Part shown: in pieces, positions 1-8,865 of the stretch
Position numbering within the stretch: position 1 is the first letter of the stretch
Layout of the letters: every line of letters begins with the position of its first letter
NCBI RefSeq assembly: GCF_031460495.1
Contig: NZ_JAVKTS010000001.1
Coordinates: 732,246-796,245, forward strand
Origin: Tissierella sp.
Lineage (GTDB): Bacteria; Bacillota; Clostridia; Tissierellales; Tissierellaceae
Reading direction: 5' to 3'
Length of the DNA: 64,000 bases
The notes under the pieces: generated by a model
Database searches by the model: none
What the model saw: only the letters and a program-made list of their open reading frames with translations
Told to the model about the DNA's origin: nothing
Program-made: the position numbers and the translations under genes

Positions 1-1
1 A

Positions 2-508
2 AAGAGACCAATCAAGGTTATATATTCAAGGGAAGAATCATTTTTAACCCATTCAAAGCGTCACTCAATGACTATGAAATATAAGACTGGGGCAGATGAA
101 GATGGCTTCTTACAATATATGGAGGCAGAAATAATAGGGGACTCTGGAGCACATTGCTCATGGGCTATAAATGTACTGAGAAAAGCTGGTGTGCATGCTA
201 CTGGACCTTATGTCATACCAAATGTGAAAGTAGACACATATGCAGTATATACAAACAATCCATTTACTGGAGCAATGAGGGGATTCGGTGCAACTCAAGT
301 ACCTATAGCCCACGAACAACAAATGGATATATTAGCAGAAAAATTAGGTATGGACCCTATTGAATTTAGGATGAAGAATATATTCAGACTAGGTTCTACT
401 ACAGCTACAGGACAGGTATTAGTAGACAGTGTTCCTTTAGATAAATGTATAGAAGAAGTCAATGAGCATTTTAATTTCTCCGAAGAAGCAAAGGAGGGAG
501 CAATATGA
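2..508 (+). CDS. Molybdenum hydroxylase, molybdopterin-binding subunit, first part (5' truncated by window edge)
   Basis: The frame is open from base 2, so the gene begins left of the window; about 168 residues remain. They match the end of the first molybdopterin-binding domain of xanthine dehydrogenase-family enzymes: SREESFLTHSKRH, then TGAMRGFGATQ, the conserved glycine-rich loop around the molybdopterin, then an AEKLGMDPIEFRMKN helix typical of the family. The protein stops just after this domain, and the second molybdopterin domain is a separate gene overlapping it by 4 bases. Most relatives carry both domains on one chain of 700 residues or more. The nicotinate dehydrogenase of Eubacterium barkeri has a comparable split (NdhL/NdhM). 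The enzyme would hydroxylate an N-heterocycle such as a purine or nicotinate in the cytoplasm. The substrate cannot be told from this fragment. Confidence 0.8.
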   Translation, partial: KRPIKVIYSREESFLTHSKRHSMTMKYKTGADEDGFLQYMEAEIIGDSGAHCSWAINVLRKAGVHATGPYVIPNVKVDTYAVYTNNPFTGAMRGFGATQVPIAHEQQMDILAEKLGMDPIEFRMKNIFRLGSTTATGQVLVDSVPLDKCIEEVNEHFNFSEEAKEGAI

Positions 509-1491
509 AGAAAATTGGTAAGGGTATAGGAGTTTCTTTCTATGGAACTGGTTATGGCAATGGTTTTCCAGATGTATCAAGAGCAATAATAAGGCTTCTT
601 CCAGAAGGGAAAATAGGCATATATTGTGGAGTTACAGAGGTAGGGCAAGGTGCAAAAACATCAATGAGACAAATAGCTGCTGAAGTACTTGGTCTAGGAG
701 TAGAAGATATAGAATTAGTACATGAAAATACATCATTAATGCCTGATTCTGGAACTGCAGCTGCAACTAGACAAACATATAATACTGGAAATGCTATAAA
801 GATAGCATGTGAAAATATGAGAACTGAATTATTTAAAAAGACAAAGGAAGCCCTAAGTCTAAATTCTACAGCAGGGCTAGTTCTAGAAAATGGAGAAATA
901 ATATTAGGCTTTTTTCCACAAAAAAGAATTTCCTTTAAAGAATTAGCAGAGATATATAAGGGAGAAAAAATCCTTGAGGCTAGTGGCGAATTTACTGCTC
1001 AAACAACTCAAATGGATGAGGAAACAGGACAGGGTGCTCCTTATTGGCCTTATACATTCAATGCATGTGCAGTTGAAGTAGAAGTTGATACTAATACAGG
1101 TATAGTCAATCTACTAAGAGCTACCTTTGCACAAGATGCTGGTCGTGCGGTAAATCCACAATTGTTAGAAGGTCAAATGGATGGTGGATTTGCCATGGGA
1201 CTTGGTTATGCCTTATTTGAAGACTTGAATATTGAAAATGGAAAAATGAAAAATAATAAATTTTCTAAATATCTCATACCTACAGCTATGGATATGATAG
1301 ATATAAAGAATATTATAGTAGAAGATCCCGAATCAACTGCTCCTTATGGGGCAAAGGGCATAGGTGAGCCTGTGATGATACCCATAGCTCCTGCAATATT
1401 AAATGCAATCTATGATGCAATTGGTGTTAGAATCAAAGAACTTCCTGTAACACCAGAAAAGCTAATGAAGGCCATAAGGGAAAGTGCATAA
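505..1491 (+). CDS. Molybdenum hydroxylase, molybdopterin-binding subunit, second part (NdhM-like)
   Basis: This 328-residue protein is the second molybdopterin-binding domain of a xanthine dehydrogenase-type hydroxylase. Visible family motifs are GVTEVGQGAKTS (the Q-loop contacting the cofactor), DSGTAAATRQTY, AQDAGRAVNPQLLEGQ and, near the C-terminus, KGIGEPVMIP, whose Glu corresponds to the catalytic base of the family. Its ATG overlaps the stop of the preceding gene (ATGA), so the halves are probably translationally coupled and assemble as one active centre. The length is close to the 37-kDa NdhM subunit of E. barkeri nicotinate dehydrogenase. The yqeC and mocA genes downstream, which belong to maturation of selenium-dependent molybdenum hydroxylases, support this class. 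Substrate is unassigned; a purine is equally possible. Confidence 0.8.
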   Translation: MKKIGKGIGVSFYGTGYGNGFPDVSRAIIRLLPEGKIGIYCGVTEVGQGAKTSMRQIAAEVLGLGVEDIELVHENTSLMPDSGTAAATRQTYNTGNAIKIACENMRTELFKKTKEALSLNSTAGLVLENGEIILGFFPQKRISFKELAEIYKGEKILEASGEFTAQTTQMDEETGQGAPYWPYTFNACAVEVEVDTNTGIVNLLRATFAQDAGRAVNPQLLEGQMDGGFAMGLGYALFEDLNIENGKMKNNKFSKYLIPTAMDMIDIKNIIVEDPESTAPYGAKGIGEPVMIPIAPAILNAIYDAIGVRIKELPVTPEKLMKAIRESA

Positions 1492-1492
1492 A

Positions 1493-2209
1493 ATGAAAAA
1501 CTACGAGATTCTCGACCTAGATTTAGAAAAAAGACATTTAATTTCTTTCGTAGGAGCTGGTGGAAAAAGCACATCTATGGATATTCTAGCAAAAGAGTTT
1601 AAAGATATGGGTAAAAAAGTTTTAGTGACTACTACAACAGTAATATTTCATCAGCAACATATAGATAATGATGAGTTTGTTCTAGGGGAATTAAATTATG
1701 ATCTAATTCCCTTAAAAGGCTCTATTACTTTATATGGCAGAAGTATGGATGATGGAAAGATACGAGGAGTTTCTGAAGATGAAGTAATAGAGATATACAA
1801 TAGAGGAATTTTTGATATTATTTTAGTAGAAGCTGATGGAGCAAGGATGAAACCAATAAAAGCTCCAGCCAATCATGAGCCAGTGGTACCAAATATTACA
1901 ACCATGACAATTGGGGTAATAGGTCTTGATGCCATAGGTAAGCCCTTGGATGAAGAACATGTACACAGGGCTGAAATACTAGGATCAGTTTTAAATGTGG
2001 ATTTGCCACATTATGTTGATGTCAATGATATTGTGAAACTTGCCTCAAGTGAGGATGGGTTATTTAAGAGAACCTCTGGTAGGAAAGTACTATTTCTCAA
2101 CAAGGCAGACAATATAGAGTTGCTTCACCTAGGAGAAGTAATCAGAAGACAATTGCTTGAAAAGGGAATTAGGGATGTATATGTAGGAGAGCGTGGCAAA
2201 TTGTGCTAA
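1493..2209 (+). CDS. yqeC: YqeC-type selenium-dependent hydroxylase accessory protein
   Basis: The product of 238 residues has an N-terminal P-loop, GAGGKST at about residues 21-27, followed by KKVLVTTTT and a [15 protein letters not shown] motif, the pattern of the YqeC family found next to selenium-dependent molybdenum hydroxylases. The family is thought to act in maturation of the Se/Mo centre; its exact reaction is not established. I chose the ATG one base after the upstream stop, because an in-frame GTG at 1484 would sit too close to the AAGGGA ribosome site. The gene sits between the hydroxylase subunits and a chemoreceptor, in one apparent operon with mocA. Confidence 0.8.
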   Translation: MKNYEILDLDLEKRHLISFVGAGGKSTSMDILAKEFKDMGKKVLVTTTTVIFHQQHIDNDEFVLGELNYDLIPLKGSITLYGRSMDDGKIRGVSEDEVIEIYNRGIFDIILVEADGARMKPIKAPANHEPVVPNITTMTIGVIGLDAIGKPLDEEHVHRAEILGSVLNVDLPHYVDVNDIVKLASSEDGLFKRTSGRKVLFLNKADNIELLHLGEVIRRQLLEKGIRDVYVGERGKLC

Positions 2210-2231
2210 TAAATATGAGGGGGACAATTAC

Positions 2232-3809
2232 TTGAAAAGAAACATTAAAAGTATTATTGGAATTTTATTATTAGCAATTATTTTCTTTGGAGTTAACCAT
2301 CTAACTGCAATGTATTTAAACAACATGTATATTAAAATTGGAATTCTTCTAATTCTTTCAGTCATATTTACTTTAGTGATAGTTCAGCTGCAAAAGAACA
2401 GAGGAGTAGAGGAAATAGTAGAGCTTGTATCAAAGATAAATGACCTAGATTTTACAATACAACAGGATATGGTTTTATCTGAAGAAGCAAAAGAAAATAT
2501 TTATAATGTAGCCAAACAGATTAGAAACAATCTAAGGACTCAAGTAGAGATATCCACTGAAATATTTAATGAATGTGAGAGCTTGGGAGTATTGTCAACG
2601 GATAGTTTATCCTCAGCAGAGCTTGTAGCCACATCAGTAGAGATATCTGACTCCAATACAAGAGAACAATCTCTTATGCTAAAGAAAACCAACGATTTAA
2701 CAGATGAGATAATTAGCTCAATGAAGAATGTTGAGAGAGACATAATGGACAAGATTCAATTTATAGCATCTTCTATTACATCAGCTCAAAAGGGCTTAGG
2801 TAAAATCCATGGTATTGAGGATAGAATAAAAAATTCTAAGTCCATGGTAAAGGAAACTTCTCAGCAAATGACAAAGCTTAAAAACTATTCTGATGAAGTA
2901 GGAGGACTAGTAGATTTAATTCATTCAATATCCAGTGAAACAAAGATGCTTTCCTTAAATGCTTCAATAGAAGCAGCTAGAGCAGGGGAAGAGGGTAAGG
3001 GTTTTTCTGTTGTAGCTACAGAAGTAGGTAAACTAGCTGAAGAAACAGATAAAGTATCTAAGAAGATTGAAGAAGTAATGAATGTACTTAGAGATGAAAT
3101 CGCATCAATTACAAGTTCCATGGTTGAAGAAATGGAGTACATGGATGAAAACTGCAAGGTAATTGAAGTTACAAACGAAGAACTAGGATCAATAGTGGAG
3201 ACTTTGAATCTAGGTAAAGAAAGTTTAGAGCAAATAAAAGATGTTACAGGGCAAAACAATAAAATGATAGAAGAAGTGACTATAAATATTGATAAAATCA
3301 CACAATTCTCTGAAGAAACTTCTTCTCAAATGGTTCAAACAACTGATCAAACTATGGATCAGCATAATAGAGCAAAATCTGTAGCTACAGCAGTAGAAAA
3401 AATCAGAGATAATGTATACAATATGCAGCAATTTGTAGTAGGTAAAGTCATGGAAGAGAAGATGTTAAAACAAGCTTATGAAGTGAAAGATTTCTTTATT
3501 AACAATAAAAATGTATCTGATAATCAAATCAAGCAGTTAATTAAAGAAGTTGGTATTGATGCAATATATATAACTGATTCATCAGGTATTGTAGAGTATA
3601 CTAATGAAAAAGATGCCATAGGATTAAACTTATATGTAGCTGATCCTAGCTTTGCAGATTTTGAAAGCAAAAAAAAGGAGTATATTGTAACACCTATAAA
3701 GAAAAGAATGGAAGACGGAAAGCTATTCAAGTTTTTAACTGTGACAGATGAAAATAAAAAGCTTTATGAAGTAGGATTAGGTATAGAATCTCTATTGAAA
3801 GATATTTAA
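2232..3809 (+). CDS. Methyl-accepting chemotaxis protein with C-terminal sensor-like domain
   Basis: I start the 525-residue protein at TTG 2232, preceded by GAGGGGG with normal spacing; an in-frame GTG at 2193 lies inside yqeC without a good site. Two hydrophobic segments at about residues 5-25 and 34-53 are separated by only a short loop, so there is almost no extracytoplasmic domain. The cytoplasmic signalling hairpin is clear around residues 235-270, including [17 protein letters not shown], where CheA/CheW bind. After the hairpin come about 110 further residues with a PAS/Cache-like pattern ([17 protein letters not shown]). Sensing may therefore be intracellular and C-terminal. Its position between yqeC and mocA suggests taxis linked to the hydroxylase substrate; that is inference. 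Confidence 0.85.
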   Translation: MKRNIKSIIGILLLAIIFFGVNHLTAMYLNNMYIKIGILLILSVIFTLVIVQLQKNRGVEEIVELVSKINDLDFTIQQDMVLSEEAKENIYNVAKQIRNNLRTQVEISTEIFNECESLGVLSTDSLSSAELVATSVEISDSNTREQSLMLKKTNDLTDEIISSMKNVERDIMDKIQFIASSITSAQKGLGKIHGIEDRIKNSKSMVKETSQQMTKLKNYSDEVGGLVDLIHSISSETKMLSLNASIEAARAGEEGKGFSVVATEVGKLAEETDKVSKKIEEVMNVLRDEIASITSSMVEEMEYMDENCKVIEVTNEELGSIVETLNLGKESLEQIKDVTGQNNKMIEEVTINIDKITQFSEETSSQMVQTTDQTMDQHNRAKSVATAVEKIRDNVYNMQQFVVGKVMEEKMLKQAYEVKDFFINNKNVSDNQIKQLIKEVGIDAIYITDSSGIVEYTNEKDAIGLNLYVADPSFADFESKKKEYIVTPIKKRMEDGKLFKFLTVTDENKKLYEVGLGIESLLKDI

Positions 3810-3836
3810 TCTAGTTCAAAGGCTAGGAGAATAAAA

Positions 3837-4424
3837 ATGATTATAGGAATAATACAAGCATCAGGGTTTTCTACAAGAATGAAGGAAGATAAACTTCTGT
3901 TGGAAATAGACGGCATAAAAGTCATAGAAAGAGTAGTTAAAGCGTGCAAAGAGTCTAATCTAGATGATGTGATTCTAATATATAGAAGAGATGAAGTAAA
4001 AGAAATAGGAAATAAATATAATATTAGAACGATATACAATGAAAAAGCTCATTTAGGTCAGTCAGAAGGATTAAAACTAGGGGTTAAAGAGGCAGAAGGT
4101 TCTACAGCTTATATGTTTTTAGTAGGAGATCAACCCTTATTGACCTCAACTATTATCGACAAATTGTTAAAAGAATACAAAGAATCAAATTCTACTATAT
4201 TAGTTCCATATTACAATGGTAATAAAGGAATGCCAATGATTATTTCATCAGAATTTAAAGAGGAACTCCTAAAGATAGTAGGAGATAAAGGTGGTAGAGA
4301 TATAGTTAAAGACAATATCCATATAGTAAAAAAGGTTTATTTTGAAGATGAAAACTTGGGTGTGGATATAGACACTCAAGAGGATATTCATAGATTGAGG
4401 GGAGGCCCTATTAGTAAAAAATAA
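3837..4424 (+). CDS. mocA: MocA-like molybdenum cofactor cytidylyltransferase
   Basis: A 195-residue nucleotidyltransferase. The N-terminus carries QASGFSTRMKEDKLLL, a variant of the AAGxSxRMGxxK signature of MobA/MocA enzymes, and FLVGDQPLL near residue 100 is the metal-binding GDQP motif characteristic of the MocA branch. These enzymes attach CMP to molybdopterin to make the dinucleotide cofactor of xanthine dehydrogenase-family hydroxylases, which matches the hydroxylase genes upstream. A CTAGGAGA site precedes the ATG. The usual Ala-Ala-Gly is Ala-Ser-Gly here, a modest deviation. Confidence 0.82.
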   Translation: MIIGIIQASGFSTRMKEDKLLLEIDGIKVIERVVKACKESNLDDVILIYRRDEVKEIGNKYNIRTIYNEKAHLGQSEGLKLGVKEAEGSTAYMFLVGDQPLLTSTIIDKLLKEYKESNSTILVPYYNGNKGMPMIISSEFKEELLKIVGDKGGRDIVKDNIHIVKKVYFEDENLGVDIDTQEDIHRLRGGPISKK

Positions 4425-4519
4425 TGGAAAAACTAGACATCAAAAGCCTAAATGAGGACACCTTTTGTAGAAAGTACATAAAGCAAAATTTTGTCAAATA
4501 TGCTAATATTATATCATAG
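4424..4519 (+). CDS. Possible 31-residue ORF coupled to mocA (or gene remnant)
   Basis: An ATG overlaps the mocA stop by one base (TAATG) and opens a 31-codon frame ending in TAG at 4519. The peptide is mixed and charged, with one Cys, and I recognise no family. The overlap is the type used for coupled translation, but such a short frame can occur by chance or be the start of a decayed gene. Confidence 0.2.
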   Translation: MEKLDIKSLNEDTFCRKYIKQNFVKYANIIS

Positions 4520-4539
4520 GAAATTAAGGGGGAATAATA

Positions 4540-5466
4540 ATGCAAGATAAACAATATATTTTAGCAGTACCAAATTTTTCAGATGGTAGGAGACAAGATG
4601 TAATCGATGCGATAACAGGAGAAATCAAAAATCGCCCAGGAGTAACTTTAGTAAGTGTAGAACCAGAGCATGACTTTAATAGAACAGTTGTGACAATATT
4701 AGGAGAGCCAGAACCACTGAAAGAGGCATTACTTGCAATGGCTGGAAAATCTTATGAATTAATTGACATGAGAGAGCAAAAAGGTTCTCATCCAAGGATA
4801 GGTGGACAAGATACAATACCACTATTCCCATTTAAAAACATTACATTAGAAGAATGTAAAACACTAGCTGAAGAAATAGGAAACGAATTATTTGCAAAAT
4901 ATCAAGTTCCAATATATTTCTCAGCAGAAAACGCAAGAACAGAAGACAAAAAATCAATATCATTCATAAGAAAAGGACAATATGAAGGACTGAAGGAACT
5001 ATTAGATGACGCAAATCATCCAGATCATGAAGCGAGACGCCCAGACCTATCGGTAGATGGCAAACTAAGTCCACAATATGGTGCTACAATAGTATCAGCT
5101 GATTTAGAAGGATTAACAGCATATAATGTATTTTTGGGAACAGAAAATGTAAATATTGCAAAGGAAATAGCAAAAGCAGTAAGAGGACCAAGTGGTGGAT
5201 TCTCTACAACAAGGGCAGTAGGAATCAAATTCCCTGAAAGAGAAGGAGTAGTTGTATCTATAAATATGTTCAACTGTGCTCAAACACCATTATATAGAGC
5301 ATATGAATTAGTAAAATTAGAAGCACAAAAATATGGAATACCAGTAACAGGCTCAGAACTAGTAGGTCCAGTAAAATTAGAATACTTACTAAATAATTTA
5401 AATCATTATTTAGGACTACAAGGATTTAGAGAAGAACAAATATTAGAAAAACACTTAATGGGATAG
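4540..5466 (+). CDS. ftcD: Glutamate formiminotransferase
   Basis: The 308 residues match the stand-alone formiminotransferase domain. The opening ILAVPNFSDGRR, the GSHPRIGGQD segment with His84 at the position of the catalytic His82 of porcine FTCD, and FSTTRAVGIKFPERE are family signatures. The enzyme moves a formimino group from formiminoglutamate to tetrahydrofolate; clostridial purine fermenters use a related transfer from formiminoglycine. The neighbouring molybdenum hydroxylase makes purine degradation a reasonable reading, though no histidine or purine ring-opening genes lie in this window. AAGGGGG precedes the ATG. The gene ends at a strong hairpin shared with the convergent nitroreductase. 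Confidence 0.92.
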   Translation: MQDKQYILAVPNFSDGRRQDVIDAITGEIKNRPGVTLVSVEPEHDFNRTVVTILGEPEPLKEALLAMAGKSYELIDMREQKGSHPRIGGQDTIPLFPFKNITLEECKTLAEEIGNELFAKYQVPIYFSAENARTEDKKSISFIRKGQYEGLKELLDDANHPDHEARRPDLSVDGKLSPQYGATIVSADLEGLTAYNVFLGTENVNIAKEIAKAVRGPSGGFSTTRAVGIKFPEREGVVVSINMFNCAQTPLYRAYELVKLEAQKYGIPVTGSELVGPVKLEYLLNNLNHYLGLQGFREEQILEKHLMG

Positions 5467-5470
5467 GAAT

Positions 5471-5499
5471 AATAAGGGCGACCACTGGTCGCCCTTATT
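5471..5499. terminator. Bidirectional terminator between ftcD and nitroreductase
   Basis: A 14-bp inverted repeat (AATAAGGGCGACCA and its complement) spaced by one base lies between two convergent genes. In RNA it would form a GC-rich stem with a small loop, flanked by A/T runs on either side. Confidence 0.8.
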
Positions 5500-5504
5500 A
5501 TCTA

Positions 5505-6023
5505 CTAAAAACCATTATCATGGATTTTATTATATGAGAGTCCTTCTTTACTATGAGTTGATTTCTCTTCATTAGGATAACCAATGGATATCATACATTC
5601 TACTTCATATTTTTCAGGAATATTTAAAATACCCTTAACTAAATCTTCTACATTTTCATTCTTGTCATTTACTCTACTTCTCACCTGAATCCAACAAGAA
5701 CCTAATCCTAGATCTTCTGCTAATAATTGAATGACCGTGGATATAATAGAACAATCCTCTATCCAAATTTCACTTGCCTCTGGATCACCTAAAATCACAA
5801 TTCCTACTGGGGCATTTTTCAAAGGTCCTGAAGATGATCCTCTAGTATCACCAAGTTTTTCTAATATGCTTTTATCCTTAACTACAATAAGCTCCCAAGG
5901 TTTACGATTTTTAGATGATGGTGAAGTTAGAGCCCCTTGCAATAACTTATCTAGAACTCCATCCTCTATTTCCATATCCTTGTATTTTCTTATACTTCTT
6001 CTTTTCATCAACAAATCTAGCAT
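5505..6023 (-). CDS. Nitroreductase family FMN oxidoreductase
   Basis: I start at the ATG whose complement ends at 6023, just downstream of AGGAGGG, giving 172 residues; a longer frame to 6038 would absorb the ribosome site. The N-terminus has the family signature RRSIRKY, followed by SPSSKNRKPWELIVV, the FMN phosphate-binding segment, and LGLGSCWIQVRSR near residue 115. Such enzymes reduce nitro groups, quinones or other acceptors using NAD(P)H and bound FMN. The physiological substrate is unknown. The gene stands alone on the minus strand. Confidence 0.88.
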   Translation of the reverse strand: MLDLLMKRRSIRKYKDMEIEDGVLDKLLQGALTSPSSKNRKPWELIVVKDKSILEKLGDTRGSSSGPLKNAPVGIVILGDPEASEIWIEDCSIISTVIQLLAEDLGLGSCWIQVRSRVNDKNENVEDLVKGILNIPEKYEVECMISIGYPNEEKSTHSKEGLSYNKIHDNGF

Positions 6024-6159
6024 GCTATCCCTCCTCATTTTGCTTTAATTAGGTATATTATAACACAGTATCAGTAGGAAGGGCTTGAATATATACTTAG
6101 ATAAAGTTATACATATCTATAGCCGATGATATTAATATAATTATGGGTGGAGGTGTACT

Positions 6160-6633
6160 ATGAAAATTAACAATAACAATCCTAATATATTAAGTTTCTT
6201 AGAAGGACCAAAAAAATCAAAGTATGAATCCAAAATAGAAGATAAGAATTCACTGATAGATATGCTAAGGAATCAAGCAAAGGAAAATGAAACAACAAAT
6301 CTAAGATACAAAATAGAAGGCATTGCCAGAAGAATTGCAAGAGGAGACGATATTACTTCAGAGGAACGAGCCTTATTAGAAAAGAATGATCCAGACCTAC
6401 TGCGTAAGGCAGACATGGCAGCTAGAAGAAGGAAAGATGTTGAAGCAAGATTAAAAAGAGCTAAGACTAAAAGTGAAGCAAGAGCCATTATTACAGAGGC
6501 AAAAATAGAAGTGCAACAGGTTTTTGACAAAGATCCAAAATACGCAGAATTATTATCAGCAGCCTATAGTGACCTAAAACCCAATAAGGATAATGGTGAA
6601 GAAGATAAAAAGGAATTAGATATAAAGATATAG
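6160..6633 (+). CDS. Uncharacterised charged protein
   Basis: The 157-residue product is rich in Lys, Glu, Arg and Ala and predicted almost entirely helical, with no signal peptide or membrane segment. A central motif, IARRIARGDDITSEERALL, is followed by LLRKADMAARRRKDVEARL and a stretch with regular heptad-like spacing. I do not recognise a named family. It is preceded by a good site (GGTGGAGGTG) and a gap that could hold its own promoter, and followed by a hairpin terminator, so it looks like a real single-gene unit. Confidence 0.7.
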   Translation: MKINNNNPNILSFLEGPKKSKYESKIEDKNSLIDMLRNQAKENETTNLRYKIEGIARRIARGDDITSEERALLEKNDPDLLRKADMAARRRKDVEARLKRAKTKSEARAIITEAKIEVQQVFDKDPKYAELLSAAYSDLKPNKDNGEEDKKELDIKI

Positions 6634-6674
6634 CACGGTGGGGCTGAAGATTCTCTTGCCCTGTGTATAGTGAT

Positions 6675-6711
6675 AAAAAGTTACCTTGTATGATTAAAGG
6701 GTGACTTTTTT
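6675..6711 (+). terminator. Rho-independent terminator
   Basis: AAAAAGTTACC pairs with GGTGACTTTTT (one G-U pair) and runs into T residues downstream of the uncharacterised gene. Confidence 0.65.
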
Positions 6712-6819
6712 GTATATGGAGGATAATTAAATGGGCACAATAAAAAGAATGGAAAAGATCATATAGGGGTATTAATAACCTAGGATTATCATAATAAAAA
6801 TGTAATTGGAGGAGATTTA

Positions 6820-8034
6820 ATGAAAACTATTGCAATAGCAGGAACATTTGATACGAAGGGTGTTGAATATACTTATATCAAGGAATTATTTGAAGAATTG
6901 GGCATAAAAACATTTACAATTCATACTGGCGTATTTGAACCAACATTTGAACCAGATATTTCTAATAAGGAAATTGCAGAAGCAGTAGGTGAAAATATTA
7001 CAGTTATGGCAGAAAAGAAAGATAGGGCATTGGCAACTGAGATTTTAGCAAGGGGAATGGAAAAATTGATTCCAGAGCTATATAATCAGGGAAAGTTTGA
7101 TGGAATCATTTCCTTTGGAGGATCCGGTGGTACATCTCTTGTAACTCCAGCTATGAGGGCACTACCAATAGGTGTACCAAAGATAATGGTATCTACAATG
7201 GCATCAGGAAATACATCTCAATATGTGGGAACTAGCGATATTATGATGATGCCATCAGTAGTAGATGTTTCTGGACTAAATTCCATATCCACCAAGATCT
7301 TTTCCAATGCCGTCTTTGCAATGGCAGGAATGTTAGAACATGAAAATAAAAAGGAAATTGAGAAAAAGCCATTGGTAGCTGCTACCATGTTTGGTGTAAC
7401 TACTCAGTCCGTAAATTATGCAAAAGAATATCTAGAAGACCGAGGATACGAAGTATTGGTATTTCATGCAACAGGTATTGGTGGACAATCAATGGAATCC
7501 CTTGTTGAGGCAGGATTCATTAAAGGAGTATTAGATCTAACTACAACGGAATGGGTAGATGAAATAGTAGGTGGTGTTTTAAATGCAGGACCAAATCGTC
7601 TAGAAGCCGCAGGGAAAAATAATATTCCACAAGTAGTATCCGTTGGTGCCATGGATATGTGTAATTTTGGACCATATGGCACTGTACCAGAGAAATTTGC
7701 TGGCCGTAATCTATATAAACATAATCCTACAGTAACATTGATGAGAACCACTGTGGAAGAAAACAAGATAATAGGCAATAAAATAGCTGAAAAGTTAAAT
7801 ATGGCAAAGGGAAAAACAGCTTTATTCCTACCATTAAAGGGTGTATCTGCCATTGATGTAGAAGGTCAAGTATTCTATGGACCTGAAGAAGATAAGACTT
7901 TATTTGATACTTTAAGAAATGAGATAAATAAAGATATTGTTGAGATAATAGAGATGGATAATGCAATAAATGATAAGGAATTTGCAGAAGCCGCAGCTAA
8001 AAGATTAATAGAGTTGATGAAGGAGGACATATAA
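6820..8034 (+). CDS. Tm-1-like ATP-binding domain protein (UPF0261)
   Basis: The 404 residues follow the UPF0261/Tm-1 N-terminal fold: IAIAGTFDTKG at the start, then SFGGSGGTSLVTPAMRALPIGVPKIMVSTMASG, a nucleotide-binding region in plant Tm-1, and DMCNFGPYGTVPEKFAGR late in the chain. The plant homologue (tomato Tm-1) binds ATP and inhibits tobamovirus replication; the bacterial role is not known. GGAGGAG precedes the ATG. Its stop is directly followed by the ATG of the PEP-hydrolase-like gene, and in eukaryotes the two domains occur fused, so the proteins probably work together. Confidence 0.85.
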   Translation: MKTIAIAGTFDTKGVEYTYIKELFEELGIKTFTIHTGVFEPTFEPDISNKEIAEAVGENITVMAEKKDRALATEILARGMEKLIPELYNQGKFDGIISFGGSGGTSLVTPAMRALPIGVPKIMVSTMASGNTSQYVGTSDIMMMPSVVDVSGLNSISTKIFSNAVFAMAGMLEHENKKEIEKKPLVAATMFGVTTQSVNYAKEYLEDRGYEVLVFHATGIGGQSMESLVEAGFIKGVLDLTTTEWVDEIVGGVLNAGPNRLEAAGKNNIPQVVSVGAMDMCNFGPYGTVPEKFAGRNLYKHNPTVTLMRTTVEENKIIGNKIAEKLNMAKGKTALFLPLKGVSAIDVEGQVFYGPEEDKTLFDTLRNEINKDIVEIIEMDNAINDKEFAEAAAKRLIELMKEDI

Positions 8035-8865
8035 ATGAACACAATGACAAGAACAGAGATAATGGCAAAGTTTAGAGAAGAAGTAAAGAGTGGAAAGATA
8101 TTATTAGGTGTAGGGGCTGGTACTGGTATTACAGCAAAAAGTAGTGAGGCTGGTGGAGCTGATATGCTCATTATTTATAATTCAGGTAGATATAGAATGG
8201 CAGGTCGTGGTTCATTAGCAGGATTATTACCATATGGAGATGCAAATCAAATTGTTATAGATATGGGTTCAGAGGTATTGCCAGTGGTGAAACATACTCC
8301 AGTATTAGCAGGAGTATGTGGCACAGACCCATTTAGAGTTATGGATGTATATTTAAAACAATTAAAGGAACAAGGCTTTAATGGAGTTCAAAACTTTCCA
8401 ACTGTAGGTTTAATTGATGGGGTATTTAGACAAAATCTAGAGGAAACAGGAATGGGTTATGATCTAGAAGTAGAAATGATTAAAAAGGCTCATGATTTAG
8501 ATATGTTAACGACACCTTATGTATTCGATCCAGAGCAGGCTAAAGCAATGGCAGAAGCAGGCGCCGATATCTTAGTGGCACATATGGGATTAACAACAAA
8601 GGGTACAATTGGAGCAAAGACTGCCCTTACATTGGATGATTGTATAGTTAGAATAGAGGAAATAATCAAGGCTGGCAAAGCTGTTAATCCAGATATTATG
8701 GTTATTTGCCATGGTGGACCTATTGCATATCCAGAGGATGCCAAATATGTAATAGAAAGAACAGAAGGAATAGATGGATTCTTCGGGGCATCAAGTATTG
8801 AAAGATTTGCAGCTGAAAAAGGGATAAGAGAGCAGGCAGCAGCATTTAAGACTATAACCAAATAA
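8035..8865 (+). CDS. Phosphoenolpyruvate hydrolase-like TIM-barrel protein
   Basis: The 276-residue product matches the TIM-barrel family that forms the C-terminal half of fused Tm-1-like proteins. [47 protein letters not shown] is the recognisable N-terminal block in pieces, and [13 protein letters not shown] and [12 protein letters not shown] follow. The family name derives from similarity to phosphoenolpyruvate-acting enzymes; no reaction is demonstrated for this group. Translation starts at the base after the upstream stop, using a GGAGG inside the end of that gene. Confidence 0.82.
   Translation: MNTMTRTEIMAKFREEVKSGKILLGVGAGTGITAKSSEAGGADMLIIYNSGRYRMAGRGSLAGLLPYGDANQIVIDMGSEVLPVVKHTPVLAGVCGTDPFRVMDVYLKQLKEQGFNGVQNFPTVGLIDGVFRQNLEETGMGYDLEVEMIKKAHDLDMLTTPYVFDPEQAKAMAEAGADILVAHMGLTTKGTIGAKTALTLDDCIVRIEEIIKAGKAVNPDIMVICHGGPIAYPEDAKYVIERTEGIDGFFGASSIERFAAEKGIREQAAAFKTITK

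Noticed and set aside
6731..6766. 11-codon frame after GGAGGATAATTAA before the Tm-1-like gene
   Set aside because: The site is good but the peptide is too short to support, and no attenuator structure follows it.
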